NCBI RefSeq assembly: GCF_000472925.1
Contig: NZ_AXAS01000013.1
Span: 62,001-126,000 of the forward strand
DNA: 64,000 nt
Direction of reading: 5' to 3'
Source of the DNA: Bradyrhizobium sp. Ec3.3
GTDB lineage: Bacteria; Pseudomonadota; Alphaproteobacteria; Rhizobiales; Xanthobacteraceae
Below are positions 46,121-55,857 of the stretch, in pieces (the first letter of the stretch is position 1; every line of letters starts with the position of its first letter). The notes under the pieces are model-generated. The model was not told where the DNA came from. It worked only from the letters and a program-made list of their open reading frames with translations, and did no database searches. The translations under genes were made by a program, and so were the position numbers.

Positions 46121-46150
46121 TTGAAGCCATCTTAGCTGTGATGGCATTAT
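46121..46150 (+). promoter_or_regulatory. candidate glmM promoter
   Basis: TTGAAG (46121-46126) and CATTAT (46145-46150), spacing 18, in a locally AT-rich stretch. No start-site evidence. Confidence 0.35.
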
Positions 46151-46241
46151 AAGAACGCCAGCGAAATCAGGAATGGCGGAGCCGTGCACGGCATCCGGTA
46201 GTTGTTTTGGGGAATCCTGGTTGCCGCGTGGGGGACTCATT

Positions 46242-47585
46242 ATGAGCCGCAAATATTTCGGGACCGATGGGATTCGAGGTCGTGCCAACGGACTGATCAC
46301 ACCGGAGCTCGCGCTCAAGGTCGGCCAGGCTGCCGGCCTTGCGTTTCAGCGCGGTGAGCATCGCCACCGGGTCGTGATCGGCAAGGACACGCGCCTGTCC
46401 GGCTACATGATCGAATATGCGATGGTCGCGGGCTTCACTTCTGTCGGCATGGACGTGCTGCTGGTCGGCCCGATGCCGACGCCGGCGGTCGCGATGCTGA
46501 CCAAGTCGATGCGCGCCGATCTCGGCGTCATGATCTCGGCCTCGCACAATCTGTTCGAGGACAACGGCATCAAGCTGTTCGGCCCGCAGGGCTTCAAGCT
46601 GTCCGACGACGTCGAGAGGCAGATCGAGCAGCTGCTCGACGAGTCCCTCGACAAGAAGCTCGCACAAAGTGCGAGCCTGGGCCGCGCCCGCCGCATCGAC
46701 GGCGTGCATGACCGCTACATCGAATTCGCCAAGCGCACGCTGCCGCGCGATCTGTCGCTCGACGGGCTGCGCGTCGTGGTCGATTGCGCCAATGGCGCCG
46801 CCTACAAGGTGGTGCCGGAAGCGCTGTGGGAGTTGGGCGCCGACGTCGTGCCGATCGGCGTCGAGCCAGACGGCTTCAACATCAACAAGGAATGCGGCTC
46901 GACCTCGCCGGAAGCGCTGTCGAAGAAGGTGCGCGAGATGCGCGCCGACATCGGCATTGCGCTCGACGGTGACGCCGACCGCGTCATCCTGGTCGATGAG
47001 CGCGGCCATATCGTCGATGGCGACCAGCTGCTCGCGGTGATCGCTCAGAGCTGGAAGGAAGACGGACGGCTGGCGCGGCCCGGCATCGTCGCGACCGTGA
47101 TGTCCAATCTCGGGCTCGAACGTTTCCTGAAAGGGCAGGGGCTCGATCTCGTGCGCACGCCGGTCGGCGACCGATACGTGCTCGAGCAGATGCTGAGTGG
47201 CGGCTACAATCTTGGCGGCGAGCAGTCCGGTCACATCATCCTGTCCGACTACGCCACCACCGGCGACGGCTTCGTTGCAGCATTGCAGGTGCTGGCGGTG
47301 GTGCAGAAGCTGCGCCGTCCGGTCTCCGAAGTCTGCCATCGCTTCGATCCGCTGCCGCAGATCCTGAAGAACGTCCGCTACAAGAGCGGCAAGCCGCTCG
47401 ACGACAGCGACGTGAAGTCGGCGATCTCCGACGGTGAGAAGCGGCTCAACGGCCATGGTCGGCTCCTGATCCGCTCCTCCGGCACCGAGCCCGTGATCCG
47501 CGTGATGGGCGAGGGCGAGGACCGCATCCTGGTCGAGGAAGTCGTCGACACCATCGTCTCCGCGCTCGGACAGGCTGCGGCCTGA
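46242..47585 (+). CDS. glmM: phosphoglucosamine mutase
   Basis: 447 residues. Converts glucosamine-6-phosphate to glucosamine-1-phosphate, feeding UDP-GlcNAc for murein and LPS. The phospho-acceptor motif ISASHN has Ser101, the Mg loop is DGDADR, and [12 protein letters not shown] binds the substrate phosphate. GGGGGAC precedes the ATG at 46242; an upstream frame to 46173 is not family-like. Confidence 0.97.
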   Translation: MSRKYFGTDGIRGRANGLITPELALKVGQAAGLAFQRGEHRHRVVIGKDTRLSGYMIEYAMVAGFTSVGMDVLLVGPMPTPAVAMLTKSMRADLGVMISASHNLFEDNGIKLFGPQGFKLSDDVERQIEQLLDESLDKKLAQSASLGRARRIDGVHDRYIEFAKRTLPRDLSLDGLRVVVDCANGAAYKVVPEALWELGADVVPIGVEPDGFNINKECGSTSPEALSKKVREMRADIGIALDGDADRVILVDERGHIVDGDQLLAVIAQSWKEDGRLARPGIVATVMSNLGLERFLKGQGLDLVRTPVGDRYVLEQMLSGGYNLGGEQSGHIILSDYATTGDGFVAALQVLAVVQKLRRPVSEVCHRFDPLPQILKNVRYKSGKPLDDSDVKSAISDGEKRLNGHGRLLIRSSGTEPVIRVMGEGEDRILVEEVVDTIVSALGQAAA

Positions 47586-47612
47586 GCTCAACGCCATTGG
47601 CGCACGCCCCCA

Positions 47613-47631
47613 CCTCTCCCGATGGGAGAGG
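47613..47631. repeat. family B half repeat
   Basis: CCTCTCCC GAT GGGAGAGG followed by TGACCGAG: a single decayed half, between glmM and the MFS gene. Confidence 0.6.
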
Positions 47632-47736
47632 TGACCGAGTGCAGCCCAGCCATCGGCGATTGACAGTGGTCACCGCATCCCTGCCATCGTAGGGATCGGG
47701 TGCGGCGGTTCGCCGCGCCTGCCGGGAATCGATCCC

Positions 47737-48990
47737 TTGAACAAGCCTGTCGTCGCACCTGAGGAAACGCTGACCGAGCCCGTCGTCGTGGCCGAATTGG
47801 CGGCTGCGGCGCGCAAGCCCAGCGCAGGCCCGGCCTATGTCGTGCTTGCCGGCATCAGCTTCTCGCATTTCCTCAACGACACCATGCAGTCGTTGATCGC
47901 CTCGGTCTATCCGATCCTGAAGGACACCTACGCGCTCGACTTCGCGCAGATCGGCATGATCACGCTGGCCTTCCAGTTCACGGCCTCGCTGCTCCAGCCG
48001 GTGGTCGGGCACTACACCGACAAGAAGGCGCAGCCTTACTCGCTGTCGATCGGCATGGCCTCGACGTTCTTTGGCCTGCTGCTGCTCAGCGCCGCGCATC
48101 AGTACCTCATCATCCTGGTTGCGGCCGCGCTGGTTGGCCTCGGCTCGGCGGTGTTTCACCCGGAGTCGGCGCGCATCGCGCGGCTGGCCTCTGGCGGGCG
48201 CTACGGCTTTGCGCAATCGGTGTTTCAGCTCGGGGGCAGTTTCGGCACGTCGATGGGCCCGGTGCTGGCGGCGCTGATCGTGGTGCCGTTCGGGCAGGGC
48301 AGCATCGCCTGGTTCTCCTTGATCGCGTTCCTTGCGATTCTCATCCTCTGGCGCATCGGCCGTTGGTACGCGCCGCAAATCACGACGAAGAAGGAGAAGC
48401 CGATCCATGCGCAACCCGACGGGCCGAGCTCGCGGCGCGTCGCGATCGCGCTTCTGGTGCTGGTGGCGCTCCTATTCTCCAAGCAGCTCTACGTCTCGAG
48501 CCTGTCGAGCTACTACATCTTCTACCTGATCGACCGCTTCGGCGTGTCGACGCAGGCAGCGCAAATCTACCTCTTCATCTTCCTCGCAGCGAATGCGGTC
48601 GGGGCATTCCTCGGCGGACCGCTCGGCGATCGCTTCGGCCGCAAGATCGTGATCTGGATCTCGATCGTCGGCGCGCTGCCGTTCACGCTGGCGCTGCCCT
48701 ATGCCGGACTCTATGCGAGCGCCGTGCTCACAGTGTTCATCGGGTTGATCATCTCCTCGACGACGTCCTCGATCATCGTGTTCGCGCAGGAGCTGGTGCC
48801 GCACCGCTTCGGAATGATCTCTGGCGTGTTCTTCGGCGTGGCCTTCGGCATCGGTGGCCTTGGCGCGGCCGTGCTCGGCAAGCTTGCCGACCACACCTCG
48901 ATCGAGTTCGTCTATCAGATCTGCGCCTATCTGCCGGCGATCGGTCTGCTGGCCGTGTTCCTGCCAAAACTGCCGCAGCACGCGCGTTAA
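47737..48990 (+). CDS. MFS transporter, fosmidomycin-resistance (Fsr) type
   Basis: 417 residues, about twelve membrane helices. LAGISFSHFLNDTMQSLIAS is the typical beginning; the loop GGRYGFAQSVFQLGGSFGTS and GPLGDRFGRKIVIW (motif A type) follow. Fsr-type carriers are drug/proton antiporters; the natural substrate is unknown. It reads from a TTG at 47737 with GGGAAT 8-9 bases before; no ATG fits the first helix. Confidence 0.87.
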   Translation: MNKPVVAPEETLTEPVVVAELAAAARKPSAGPAYVVLAGISFSHFLNDTMQSLIASVYPILKDTYALDFAQIGMITLAFQFTASLLQPVVGHYTDKKAQPYSLSIGMASTFFGLLLLSAAHQYLIILVAAALVGLGSAVFHPESARIARLASGGRYGFAQSVFQLGGSFGTSMGPVLAALIVVPFGQGSIAWFSLIAFLAILILWRIGRWYAPQITTKKEKPIHAQPDGPSSRRVAIALLVLVALLFSKQLYVSSLSSYYIFYLIDRFGVSTQAAQIYLFIFLAANAVGAFLGGPLGDRFGRKIVIWISIVGALPFTLALPYAGLYASAVLTVFIGLIISSTTSSIIVFAQELVPHRFGMISGVFFGVAFGIGGLGAAVLGKLADHTSIEFVYQICAYLPAIGLLAVFLPKLPQHAR

Positions 48991-49118
48991 CTCATCTCTT
49001 TCGCTGCGCCGCGCCTTCATACATCGTTAGCAATTGAGGTGCGCATGCGCCGCATTTTTGCAACGCTCTCGCCGCATGCGCGTGCATGGTGGGAAAAAAT
49101 CAACCTTAAAAATTAGGG

Positions 49119-49133
49119 TTAAGTGGCGCTTAA
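49119..49133 (+). promoter_or_regulatory. CtrA-type site (TTAA-N7-TTAA)
   Basis: TTAA GTGGCGC TTAA has the exact 7-base spacing of the CtrA consensus and lies 84 bases upstream of the outer-membrane protein start. Confidence 0.45.
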
Positions 49134-49216
49134 GCATTTAGTGCCATCGTCCCCGCGTGAGTTTCCAGAAAGTGAGGCGTCCGTATTTTGCCTCACCGGC
49201 CAAAAGGACGAAGCCA

Positions 49217-50044
49217 ATGCGTAGCGTTAAGTCTTTCCTTGCCGCGGGTGCGGTGACTTTTATCTCGTCGATGGCGTTTGCCGCCGATATGCCGATCGCA
49301 GCGCCCCCCATGTACGCGCCGGCACCGCCCGCCGACTTCGGAGGCTGGTATCTGCGCGGCGATATCGGCTTCAGCAACCAGCGCGTTGACCGGCTGAACA
49401 ATGTGCTCGATGCCAACAATACTTCATCGGTGCAGAACCTCAGCTTCAACAACGCTGGAATCTTCGGGCTAGGCGCCGGCTACCGGTTCAACAACTGGTT
49501 CCGTGCGGACGTGACCGGTGAGTACCGGGGCAATTCGCAATTCTACGGCACCGACCGCATCACTTATCCGGGCGGCGTCGGTACCGACACCTATCACGCG
49601 ACCAAGAACGAATGGGTCGTTATGGCCAACGCCTATGTCGATCTCGGTACCTGGTGGTGCATCACGCCGTTCGTCGGCGCCGGCATCGGCACAGCGCGGG
49701 TTGCGATCAATGGCTTTACCGATACGAGCATCGCCAATAATGGCGCTGGTGCGCTGCCCGGTCTGGCATTTGGCGATAACGTCGCGAAGTGGAACTTTGC
49801 CTGGGCGGCGCATGCCGGTCTGGCCTACAAGGTTTCTCCGGCTTTCACGGTTGAGCTTGCCTATCGTTACCTCGATATGGGCGATGGCCTGACTGGCGAC
49901 CTCAAGACATTCGATGGCACCAACAGCGTCTTCAATCCGACGACGTTCAAGCACATCACCTCGCAGGATTTGAAGCTCGGCGTGCGCTGGAATCTCGACA
50001 GCCCGCCGGTCTACGCGCCGCCGCCGCTGGTCACCAAGGGCTGA
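49217..50044 (+). CDS. outer-membrane beta-barrel protein, Omp25/RopB-like
   Basis: 275 residues from the ATG at 49217: signal peptide MRSVKSFLAAGAVTFISSMA ending FAAD, a Pro-rich linker (PMYAPAPPADF), then barrel strands (GGWYLRGDIGFSNQ, RFNNWFRADVTGEYRG, WAAHAGLAYKVSPAFTVELA, DLKLGVRWNLDSPP). The tail PPVYAPPPLVTKG mirrors the N-terminal Pro segment. Preceded by a CtrA-like site; followed by a strong terminator. Confidence 0.87.
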   Translation: MRSVKSFLAAGAVTFISSMAFAADMPIAAPPMYAPAPPADFGGWYLRGDIGFSNQRVDRLNNVLDANNTSSVQNLSFNNAGIFGLGAGYRFNNWFRADVTGEYRGNSQFYGTDRITYPGGVGTDTYHATKNEWVVMANAYVDLGTWWCITPFVGAGIGTARVAINGFTDTSIANNGAGALPGLAFGDNVAKWNFAWAAHAGLAYKVSPAFTVELAYRYLDMGDGLTGDLKTFDGTNSVFNPTTFKHITSQDLKLGVRWNLDSPPVYAPPPLVTKG

Positions 50045-50073
50045 TCGCAGCCCTAATCGGTTAAGACGGGTTA

Positions 50074-50103
50074 ACGGCGCGGGATCATCCCGCGCCGTTT
50101 TGC
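50074..50103 (+). terminator. terminator after the first outer-membrane gene
   Basis: ACGGCGCGGGA TCA TCCCGCGCCGT (11-bp stem, 3-base loop) followed by TTTTG. Confidence 0.93.
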
Positions 50104-50214
50104 TTTGCGTAAAATTCATGGCCTGATCGTGCCGAAATCGCGCAACGCAACCATTGGTTAAGGTTAACGGGCCATGATCATCAGCGACAAGTTCGAGTTC
50201 GATGGAGCGTTGCG

Positions 50215-51039
50215 ATGCGTAGGCTTTTGTGGGCGGCGGCGATGTGGGGCGTGGTGTCCGCCGCGCAGGCAGCCGATATGCCGGATCTCCCGATCCTGCG
50301 CGGCAGCTTGAGCGATGGCCTCAGCCGGACGAGCGTCAACTGGCAGGGCTTCTACATCGGCGGCCAGGGCGGCTACGGCTCGTCCGACGAGAATTTCAGC
50401 GGCTCGAACTCCACCATGCTCGCCGCGCTGCTCGACCACAACGTGATCCAGGAGATGGACGTCGCCAACTGGAATCTCGGGCTCGGCAAGAACTCGAGTC
50501 GCTCCGGCGGCTACGGGGTCTTTTTCGGATACAACGGACAATGGGAAGACGTCGTTCTGGGTCTTGAGGTCAGCTACCTGCACGGCTCGTTCGGCGGCTC
50601 GTCCAGCGCGTTCAAGGAGCTCGTCAGCGGCAGCGCGCTCTCCGACGGCAATTTCCACGACGTCGCCGTGGCGTCGTCCGCCTCGATCTCGATCAAGGAC
50701 ATGGCGACGTTCCGTGGCCGCGCCGCCTATGCCTGGGGCTGTTTCCTGCCCTACATGTTCGGCGGCTTCGCGCTCGGTAATGCCGACATCACGCGCTCGG
50801 TCACCGTCAATGACGCGATTGCCTCGTCACAGTTGGGGCCATTCACCGCACTCACGCCGCTGAGCGCGACGGACGCCGTGCACAACCACCTGATCTACGG
50901 CTATACGGGCGGCCTTGGCGTGGACATGACCCTCACGGGCGGTCTCTTCTTGCGCGCAGAGTGGGAATATATCCGCTTCACTTCCCAGGTCGATACCAGC
51001 ATCAACACCGTCCGCGCCGGTCTCGGCTACAAGTTCTGA
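50215..51039 (+). CDS. outer-membrane beta-barrel protein (second)
   Basis: 274 residues: signal peptide MRRLLWAAAMWGVVSAAQAA, then barrel segments (VNWQGFYIGGQGGYGSSDEN, GYGVFFGYNGQWEDVVLGLE, AYAWGCFLPYMFGGFALGNA) and a terminal LRAEWEYIRFTSQVDTSINT-VRAGLGYKF, ending in Phe as barrels do. Same family as its upstream neighbour but only distantly alike. It has its own leader after the terminator. Confidence 0.87.
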   Translation: MRRLLWAAAMWGVVSAAQAADMPDLPILRGSLSDGLSRTSVNWQGFYIGGQGGYGSSDENFSGSNSTMLAALLDHNVIQEMDVANWNLGLGKNSSRSGGYGVFFGYNGQWEDVVLGLEVSYLHGSFGGSSSAFKELVSGSALSDGNFHDVAVASSASISIKDMATFRGRAAYAWGCFLPYMFGGFALGNADITRSVTVNDAIASSQLGPFTALTPLSATDAVHNHLIYGYTGGLGVDMTLTGGLFLRAEWEYIRFTSQVDTSINTVRAGLGYKF

Positions 51040-51112
51040 CCGCAGCGCATGGCGCCGGTTGACAGGACCGCGCCGCCCTGATGCTTTTGTCGCTGCGATG
51101 GGAGCAGCGGCG

Positions 51113-51703
51113 ATGAAGATCTACGGCGATACGAACTCCGGCAATTGCCTGAAGGTGAAGTGGGTCTGCGACAAGCTCGCGCTGCCCTATCGCTGGATCG
51201 AAATCAACACAAGCAAGGGCGAAACGCGCACGCCGCAATTCCTGGCGATGAACGGCGCCGGCCAGGTGCCGACCATTGCATTCGACGACGGCCGCACGCT
51301 GGCGCAGTCCAATGCGATCATCCGCTATCTTGCCCGAGATAGCGACCTCATTCCGCGCGATGGCTTTGCAGCGGCCAAGATGGATGAATGGCTGTTCTGG
51401 GAGCAGTACAGCCACGAGCCCTATGTCGCGGTGTGCCGCTTCCAGATGGTCTATCTCGGCAAGGACGCTTCCGAGCTCGACCCGGAGAAGGTCAAGCGCG
51501 GCTATGCGGCGCTCGACCGCATGGAGCAGCATCTGGCCACCAGCCGCTGCTTCGTCGGCGAGGCGATCTCGCTCGCCGACGTCTCGCTGCTGGCCTATAC
51601 CCGCCTCGCCCATGAAGGCGGTTTTGATCTCGGCCGCCTTGTTGCGATCCGCCGGTGGATTGCCGAGACCGAGAGCTATCTTGGTCTTCCGCCGGCGCGC
51701 TGA
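51113..51703 (+). CDS. glutathione S-transferase family protein
   Basis: 196 residues: MKIYGDTNSGNCLKVKWVCD, LAMNGAGQVPTIAFDDGRTL, AQSNAIIRYLA (thioredoxin fold), then a helical domain with ISLADVSLLAYTRLAHEGGF. GGGAG precedes the ATG. Substrate unknown; the third GST in the window. Confidence 0.93.
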   Translation: MKIYGDTNSGNCLKVKWVCDKLALPYRWIEINTSKGETRTPQFLAMNGAGQVPTIAFDDGRTLAQSNAIIRYLARDSDLIPRDGFAAAKMDEWLFWEQYSHEPYVAVCRFQMVYLGKDASELDPEKVKRGYAALDRMEQHLATSRCFVGEAISLADVSLLAYTRLAHEGGFDLGRLVAIRRWIAETESYLGLPPAR

Positions 51704-51717
51704 GCTCGGAGCCCGTC

Positions 51718-52185
51718 ATGACCGCCGACATCATTTCGATCCGCCGTGCCCGCCGCGAGGACGTTGCCGCGATCATCGCGATGCTCGCCGACGATCATCT
51801 CGGCCGCGCGCGTGAGCGCCTGGAGGAGCCGTTGCCGGAGTCCTATTTCAGGGCGTTCGATGCGGTCGACAAAAATCCCGGTCTGACGCTCGTGGTCGCG
51901 GTGGACGGCACGGGCAGGGTGGTCGGCAGCCTGCAACTCGCCATCCTGCCGGGCCTGAGCTCGCAAGGCGGTTCGCGTGGTCTCCTGGAGGACGTGCGCG
52001 TCGCCTCCGACTGCCGCAGCCGCGGCATCGGCGAGCAGCTCGTGCAATGGGCCGTCGCGGAGGCTCGCGCGAAGGGCTGTAACTTGGTCGAGCTGCTGAC
52101 GCATCAGAGCCGCGTCGATGCGCAGCGCTTCTACAAACGGCTCGGATTCACCGCGAGCCATGTCGGCATGACTGTCCGCTTTTGA
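51718..52185 (+). CDS. GNAT family N-acetyltransferase
   Basis: 155 residues. Motif A: LLEDVRVASDCRSRGIGEQL, then VELLTHQSRVDAQRFYKRLG. The start MTADIISIRRARREDVAAII is typical, with GGAG upstream. 14 bases after the GST stop, so probably co-transcribed; acceptor unknown. Confidence 0.9.
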   Translation: MTADIISIRRARREDVAAIIAMLADDHLGRARERLEEPLPESYFRAFDAVDKNPGLTLVVAVDGTGRVVGSLQLAILPGLSSQGGSRGLLEDVRVASDCRSRGIGEQLVQWAVAEARAKGCNLVELLTHQSRVDAQRFYKRLGFTASHVGMTVRF

Positions 52186-52344
52186 CGCACCTTCCGCGCG
52201 GCCGTTGCATCGTCTGCAAAATCCGCCTGCGCATCCGTTTCGGTTAAGGGCTGATAAACTACCGGGCGTTCGTTCATGTTCGCCAGGGAACGATCGGTGC
52301 TAGGTTGCGTCTGGACACCGGGCTCGGTCGGTTCGGGGATTTCG

Positions 52345-52542
52345 ATGACAAGCTATTCGTTCATCAAGGTCGGCAACGACTACGTCGTGCAGGCCGACGA
52401 CAAATGCATTTTGAAGGTCGCCAGCCGGCGCCGGGCCGCGCAGCTGATCAGCGAGGCGACGGGCTTGCTGAATGCGGTGGAAGCTCCTGAGAAGGCGGCG
52501 GAAACGGCATCACTCCACCGTGAGACGCCCAAACTTCCTTGA
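52345..52542 (+). CDS. small hypothetical protein (65 aa)
   Basis: 65 residues: MTSYSFIKVGNDYVVQADDK then CILKVASRRRAAQLISEATG, ending SLHRETPKLP. A beta-beta-helix pattern; function unknown. GGGGAT precedes the ATG at 52345. Confidence 0.68.
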   Translation: MTSYSFIKVGNDYVVQADDKCILKVASRRRAAQLISEATGLLNAVEAPEKAAETASLHRETPKLP

Positions 52543-52621
52543 CGATTCTGCCCGTTTCCCGTATTAGCCGCCGCGGGACACCTCCCCCCAACGGGAGGCT
52601 TACTATCTGGAAGGGTAGATC

Positions 52622-53794
52622 ATGACTGCAGCGAAGCCCGCTTCGCGGCCCCTCGTGCCGCATTTCTCCTCCGGCCCCTGTGCCAAGCGCCCCGGCTGGA
52701 CCGCCCAAAATCTCAAAGACGCAGCTCTCGGCCGTTCGCATCGTGCGAAGATCGGCAAGACCAAGCTCAAGCTCGCGATCGATCTGACGCGCGAAGTGCT
52801 TGAAGTGCCGGCCGACTACCGCATCGGCATCGTTCCGGCCTCCGACACCGGCGCGGTCGAGATGGCGCTGTGGTCGCTGCTTGGCGCACGCCCCGTCACC
52901 ACGCTCGCGTGGGAATCCTTCGGCGAAGGCTGGGTCAGCGACATCGTCAAGGAATTGAAGCTCAAGGATGTCACCAAGCTCAACGCGGCTTACGGTGAAA
53001 TCCCGGATCTCTCCAAGGTCGATCAGAAGAGCGACGTCGTCTTCACCTGGAACGGCACCACCTCCGGTGTGCGCGTGCCGAACGCCGACTGGATCAGCGC
53101 GACCCGCGAAGGCCTGACCATTTGCGACGCCACCTCGGCAGCGTTCGCCCAAGCTCTCGATTGGCCCAAGCTCGACGTCGTCACCTTCTCCTGGCAGAAG
53201 GCGCTCGGCGGCGAGGCCGCGCACGGCATGCTGATCCTCTCGCCCCGCGCGGTGGAGCGTCTCGAGACCTACAAGCCGGCGTGGCCGTTGCCGAAGATTT
53301 TCCGCATGACCAAGGGCGGCAAGATCAACGAAGGCATTTTCGTCGGCGAGACCATCAACACGCCGTCGATGCTCTGCGTCGAGGACTATCTCGACGCGCT
53401 GAACTGGGCGAAGTCGATCGGCGGCCTGAAGGCGCTGATCGCGCGCGCCGACGCCAACACCAAGGTGCTCGCCGACTGGAAGGCGAAGACGCCGTGGATC
53501 GACTTCCTGGCAAAGGATGCTGCAATCCGCTCCAACACTTCGGTGTGCCTGAAGTTCACTGATCCTGCGATCACCTCGCTCTCGTCCGACGCGCAGGCCG
53601 AGTTCTGCAAGAAGCTGGTCGCGCAGGTCGAGAAGGAAGGCGCGGGCTTCGACTTCGCGTATTATCGCGACGCGCCCGTGGGTCTGCGCATCTGGTGCGG
53701 TGCCACGGTGGAAGCGAAGGATGTCGAGCTTCTGACCCAGTGGATCGACTGGGCCTTCGCCGAGACCAAGGCCGCGCTGCCGAAGGCGGCGTAA
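52622..53794 (+). CDS. serC: phosphoserine aminotransferase
   Basis: 390 residues, PLP enzyme of serine synthesis (3-phosphohydroxypyruvate to phosphoserine). This is the alphaproteobacterial short-sequence type: [14 protein letters not shown], the PLP Lys in [15 protein letters not shown], and [19 protein letters not shown] precedes the ATG. serA follows on the same strand with a family B repeat between them. Confidence 0.95.
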   Translation: MTAAKPASRPLVPHFSSGPCAKRPGWTAQNLKDAALGRSHRAKIGKTKLKLAIDLTREVLEVPADYRIGIVPASDTGAVEMALWSLLGARPVTTLAWESFGEGWVSDIVKELKLKDVTKLNAAYGEIPDLSKVDQKSDVVFTWNGTTSGVRVPNADWISATREGLTICDATSAAFAQALDWPKLDVVTFSWQKALGGEAAHGMLILSPRAVERLETYKPAWPLPKIFRMTKGGKINEGIFVGETINTPSMLCVEDYLDALNWAKSIGGLKALIARADANTKVLADWKAKTPWIDFLAKDAAIRSNTSVCLKFTDPAITSLSSDAQAEFCKKLVAQVEKEGAGFDFAYYRDAPVGLRIWCGATVEAKDVELLTQWIDWAFAETKAALPKAA

Positions 53795-53817
53795 GATTCT
53801 TTCTTGGCCTCTCCCCG

Positions 53818-53931
53818 TCCCTACGGGGAGAGGCCGGATCGCGCAGCGATCCGGGTGAGGGGTTCTCTCCGCGAGCACCTCGCCTGTGGCGCCCCTCACC
53901 CCACCCTCTCCCCGTAAGAACGGGGAGAGGG
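53818..53931. repeat. family B REPIN-like pair between serC and serA
   Basis: Left: CCTCTCCCCGTCCCTACGGG-GAGAGG, GGATCGCGCAGCGATCC, GGTGAGGGG. Spacer of about 35 bases. Right, inverted: CCCCTCACCCCACC then CTCTCCCCGTAAGAACGGG-GAGAGG. The right half is nearly identical to the one at 30917. Confidence 0.9.
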
Positions 53932-54015
53932 AGAGTACGCAATCTCCGAGACGCTCTACCCATTCCGGCTCTCGCAGGCCGATCCTCCCTTAGCGACGGT
54001 GAAGGAAGCATTCCA

Positions 54016-55605
54016 ATGTCCAAACCCAAAGTTCTCATTTCCGACGCGCTCTCTCCCGCCGCCGTGCAGATCTTTAGGGATCGCGGCGTCGAGGTCGACT
54101 TCCAGCCCAACCTCGGCAAGGACAAGGACAAGCTTGCCGAGATCATCGGCAATTATGACGGCCTTGCGATCCGTTCGGCGACGAAGGCGACCGCCAAGAT
54201 CATCGAGAAGGCGACCAACCTCAAGGTGATCGGCCGCGCCGGCATCGGCGTCGACAACGTCGAGATCCCGGCGGCCACTGCCAAGGGCATCATCGTGATG
54301 AACACGCCGTTCGGCAATTCGATCACGACCGCCGAGCACGCCATCACCCTGATGCTGGCGCTGGCGCGCGAAATTCCGCAGGCCGACGCCTCCACCCAGT
54401 CCGGCAAGTGGGAGAAGAACCGCTTCATGGGCGTCGAGATCACCGGCAAGGTGTTAGGGGTGATCGGCTGCGGCAATATCGGCTCGATCGTCTGCGACCG
54501 CGCGCTTGGCCTGCGCATGAAGGTCGTCGCCTTCGATCCCTTCCTGTCGCCGGAGCGCGCCAAGGACATCGGCGTCGAGAAGGTCGATCTCGATGACCTG
54601 CTCAAGCGCGCCGACTTCATCACCCTGCACACCCCGCTCACCGAGAAGACCAAGAACATCATCGACACGGCCGCGATCGCCAAGATGAAGAAAGGCGTGC
54701 GCCTGATCAACTGCGCCCGCGGCGGCCTGGTCGATGAGCAGGCGGTGGTGGAAGCGCTGAACGCCAAGCACATTGCCGGCGCTGCCTTCGACGTATTCAT
54801 CGAGGAGCCCGCGACCTCGAACGTGCTGTTCGGCCATCCCAACGTGATCTGCACGCCGCACCTCGGCGCCTCCACCACCGAGGCGCAGGAGAACGTCGCC
54901 CTGCAGGTCGCCGAGCAGATGTCGGACTATCTGTTGTCCGGCGCGATCTCCAACGCCATCAACTTCCCCTCGATCACCGCCGAAGAAGCGCCGAAGCTGA
55001 AGCCCTTCATCGCGCTCGCCGAGAAGCTCGGCTCGTTCGCCGGCCAGCTCACCGAGACCGGCATCTCGAAGGTCACGATCACCTATGAGGGTCATGTCGC
55101 CGAGATGAAGATCAAGGCGCTGACCTCCGCCGTGCTGTCGGGCCTGCTGCGGCCGATGCTGGGCGAGGTCAACGTCGTGTCCGCGCCTGTGGTCGCCAAG
55201 GAGCGCGGCATGGTGGTGGACGAAGTGACCCGCGCTGCGCAGAGCGACTATGAAAGCCTCATCACCGTGACGGTCGCAACCGAACGCCAGGAGCGCTCGG
55301 TCTCCGGCACCGTCTATCACGACGGCAAGCCGCGGCTGGTCGACATCAAGGGCATCCGCGTCGATGCCGAGTTCGGCAAGTCGATGATCTACGTCACCAA
55401 CGAGGACAAGCCGGGCTTCATCGGCAAGTTCGCAAGCCTCCTCGGCGATGCCAAGATCAACATCGCGACCTTCCATCTCGGCCGCGTCGAGCAGGGCGGC
55501 GATGCCATTGCGCTCGTCGAGGTCGACGGTGCGGTGCCGGCGGATCTGCTCGCCAAGGTGCAGGCGCTGCCGCAGGTCAAGCAGGCGAAGGCGCTGACGT
55601 TCTGA
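54016..55605 (+). CDS. serA: D-3-phosphoglycerate dehydrogenase
   Basis: 529 residues. First step of serine synthesis from 3-phosphoglycerate. N-terminal catalytic and NAD domains (GVIGCGNIGSIVCDRALGLR, NCARGGLVDEQAV, CTPHLGAST with the catalytic His), then a 3PGDH-type intervening domain and a C-terminal ACT domain (MIYVTNEDKPGFIGKFASLL) that usually gives feedback control by serine. GAAGGAAG precedes the ATG at 54016; an upstream frame through the repeat is rejected. Confidence 0.97.
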   Translation: MSKPKVLISDALSPAAVQIFRDRGVEVDFQPNLGKDKDKLAEIIGNYDGLAIRSATKATAKIIEKATNLKVIGRAGIGVDNVEIPAATAKGIIVMNTPFGNSITTAEHAITLMLALAREIPQADASTQSGKWEKNRFMGVEITGKVLGVIGCGNIGSIVCDRALGLRMKVVAFDPFLSPERAKDIGVEKVDLDDLLKRADFITLHTPLTEKTKNIIDTAAIAKMKKGVRLINCARGGLVDEQAVVEALNAKHIAGAAFDVFIEEPATSNVLFGHPNVICTPHLGASTTEAQENVALQVAEQMSDYLLSGAISNAINFPSITAEEAPKLKPFIALAEKLGSFAGQLTETGISKVTITYEGHVAEMKIKALTSAVLSGLLRPMLGEVNVVSAPVVAKERGMVVDEVTRAAQSDYESLITVTVATERQERSVSGTVYHDGKPRLVDIKGIRVDAEFGKSMIYVTNEDKPGFIGKFASLLGDAKINIATFHLGRVEQGGDAIALVEVDGAVPADLLAKVQALPQVKQAKALTF

Positions 55606-55616
55606 TTAAGGATCTT

Positions 55617-55695
55617 GTCATTCCGGGGCGATGCGAAGCATCGAACCCGGAATCTCGAGATTCCGGGTTCGCGCTCACGCGCGCCCCAGAATGAC
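55617..55695. repeat. family C palindromic repeat (copy 4)
   Basis: GTCATTCCGGGGCG to CCAGAATGAC with an inner AACCCGGAATCTCGAGATTC-CGGGTT palindrome. Lies after serA. Confidence 0.8.
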
Positions 55696-55726
55696 GGGTA
55701 TCATATATTCCGACCCGCGGAACAAG

Positions 55727-55758
55727 CGCCGCCTCCGTCTCCGGAGGCGGCGTTTTTC
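55727..55758 (+). terminator. serA terminator
   Basis: CGCCGCCTCCG TCTC CGGAGGCGGCG (11-bp stem) followed by TTTTTC. Confidence 0.92.
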
Positions 55759-55857
55759 TTATGCCCGCGCCGCCCTTTATCTTTCCTGCGACCGCCAAGT
55801 TTGTGTACCAATGGCGCAATAACGAGCATTCCAAGTCGTCCGAACAGGGAGAAAACA

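Noticed and set aside
46167..47597. 476-codon minus-strand frame opposite glmM
   Set aside because: Antisense shadow of glmM; composition rich in Asp, Arg and His, no recognised motif.
53695..54015. N-terminal extension of serA reading through the family B repeat
   Set aside because: The extension is repeat-derived; the ATG at 54016 has a strong ribosome-binding site and the normal N-terminus.
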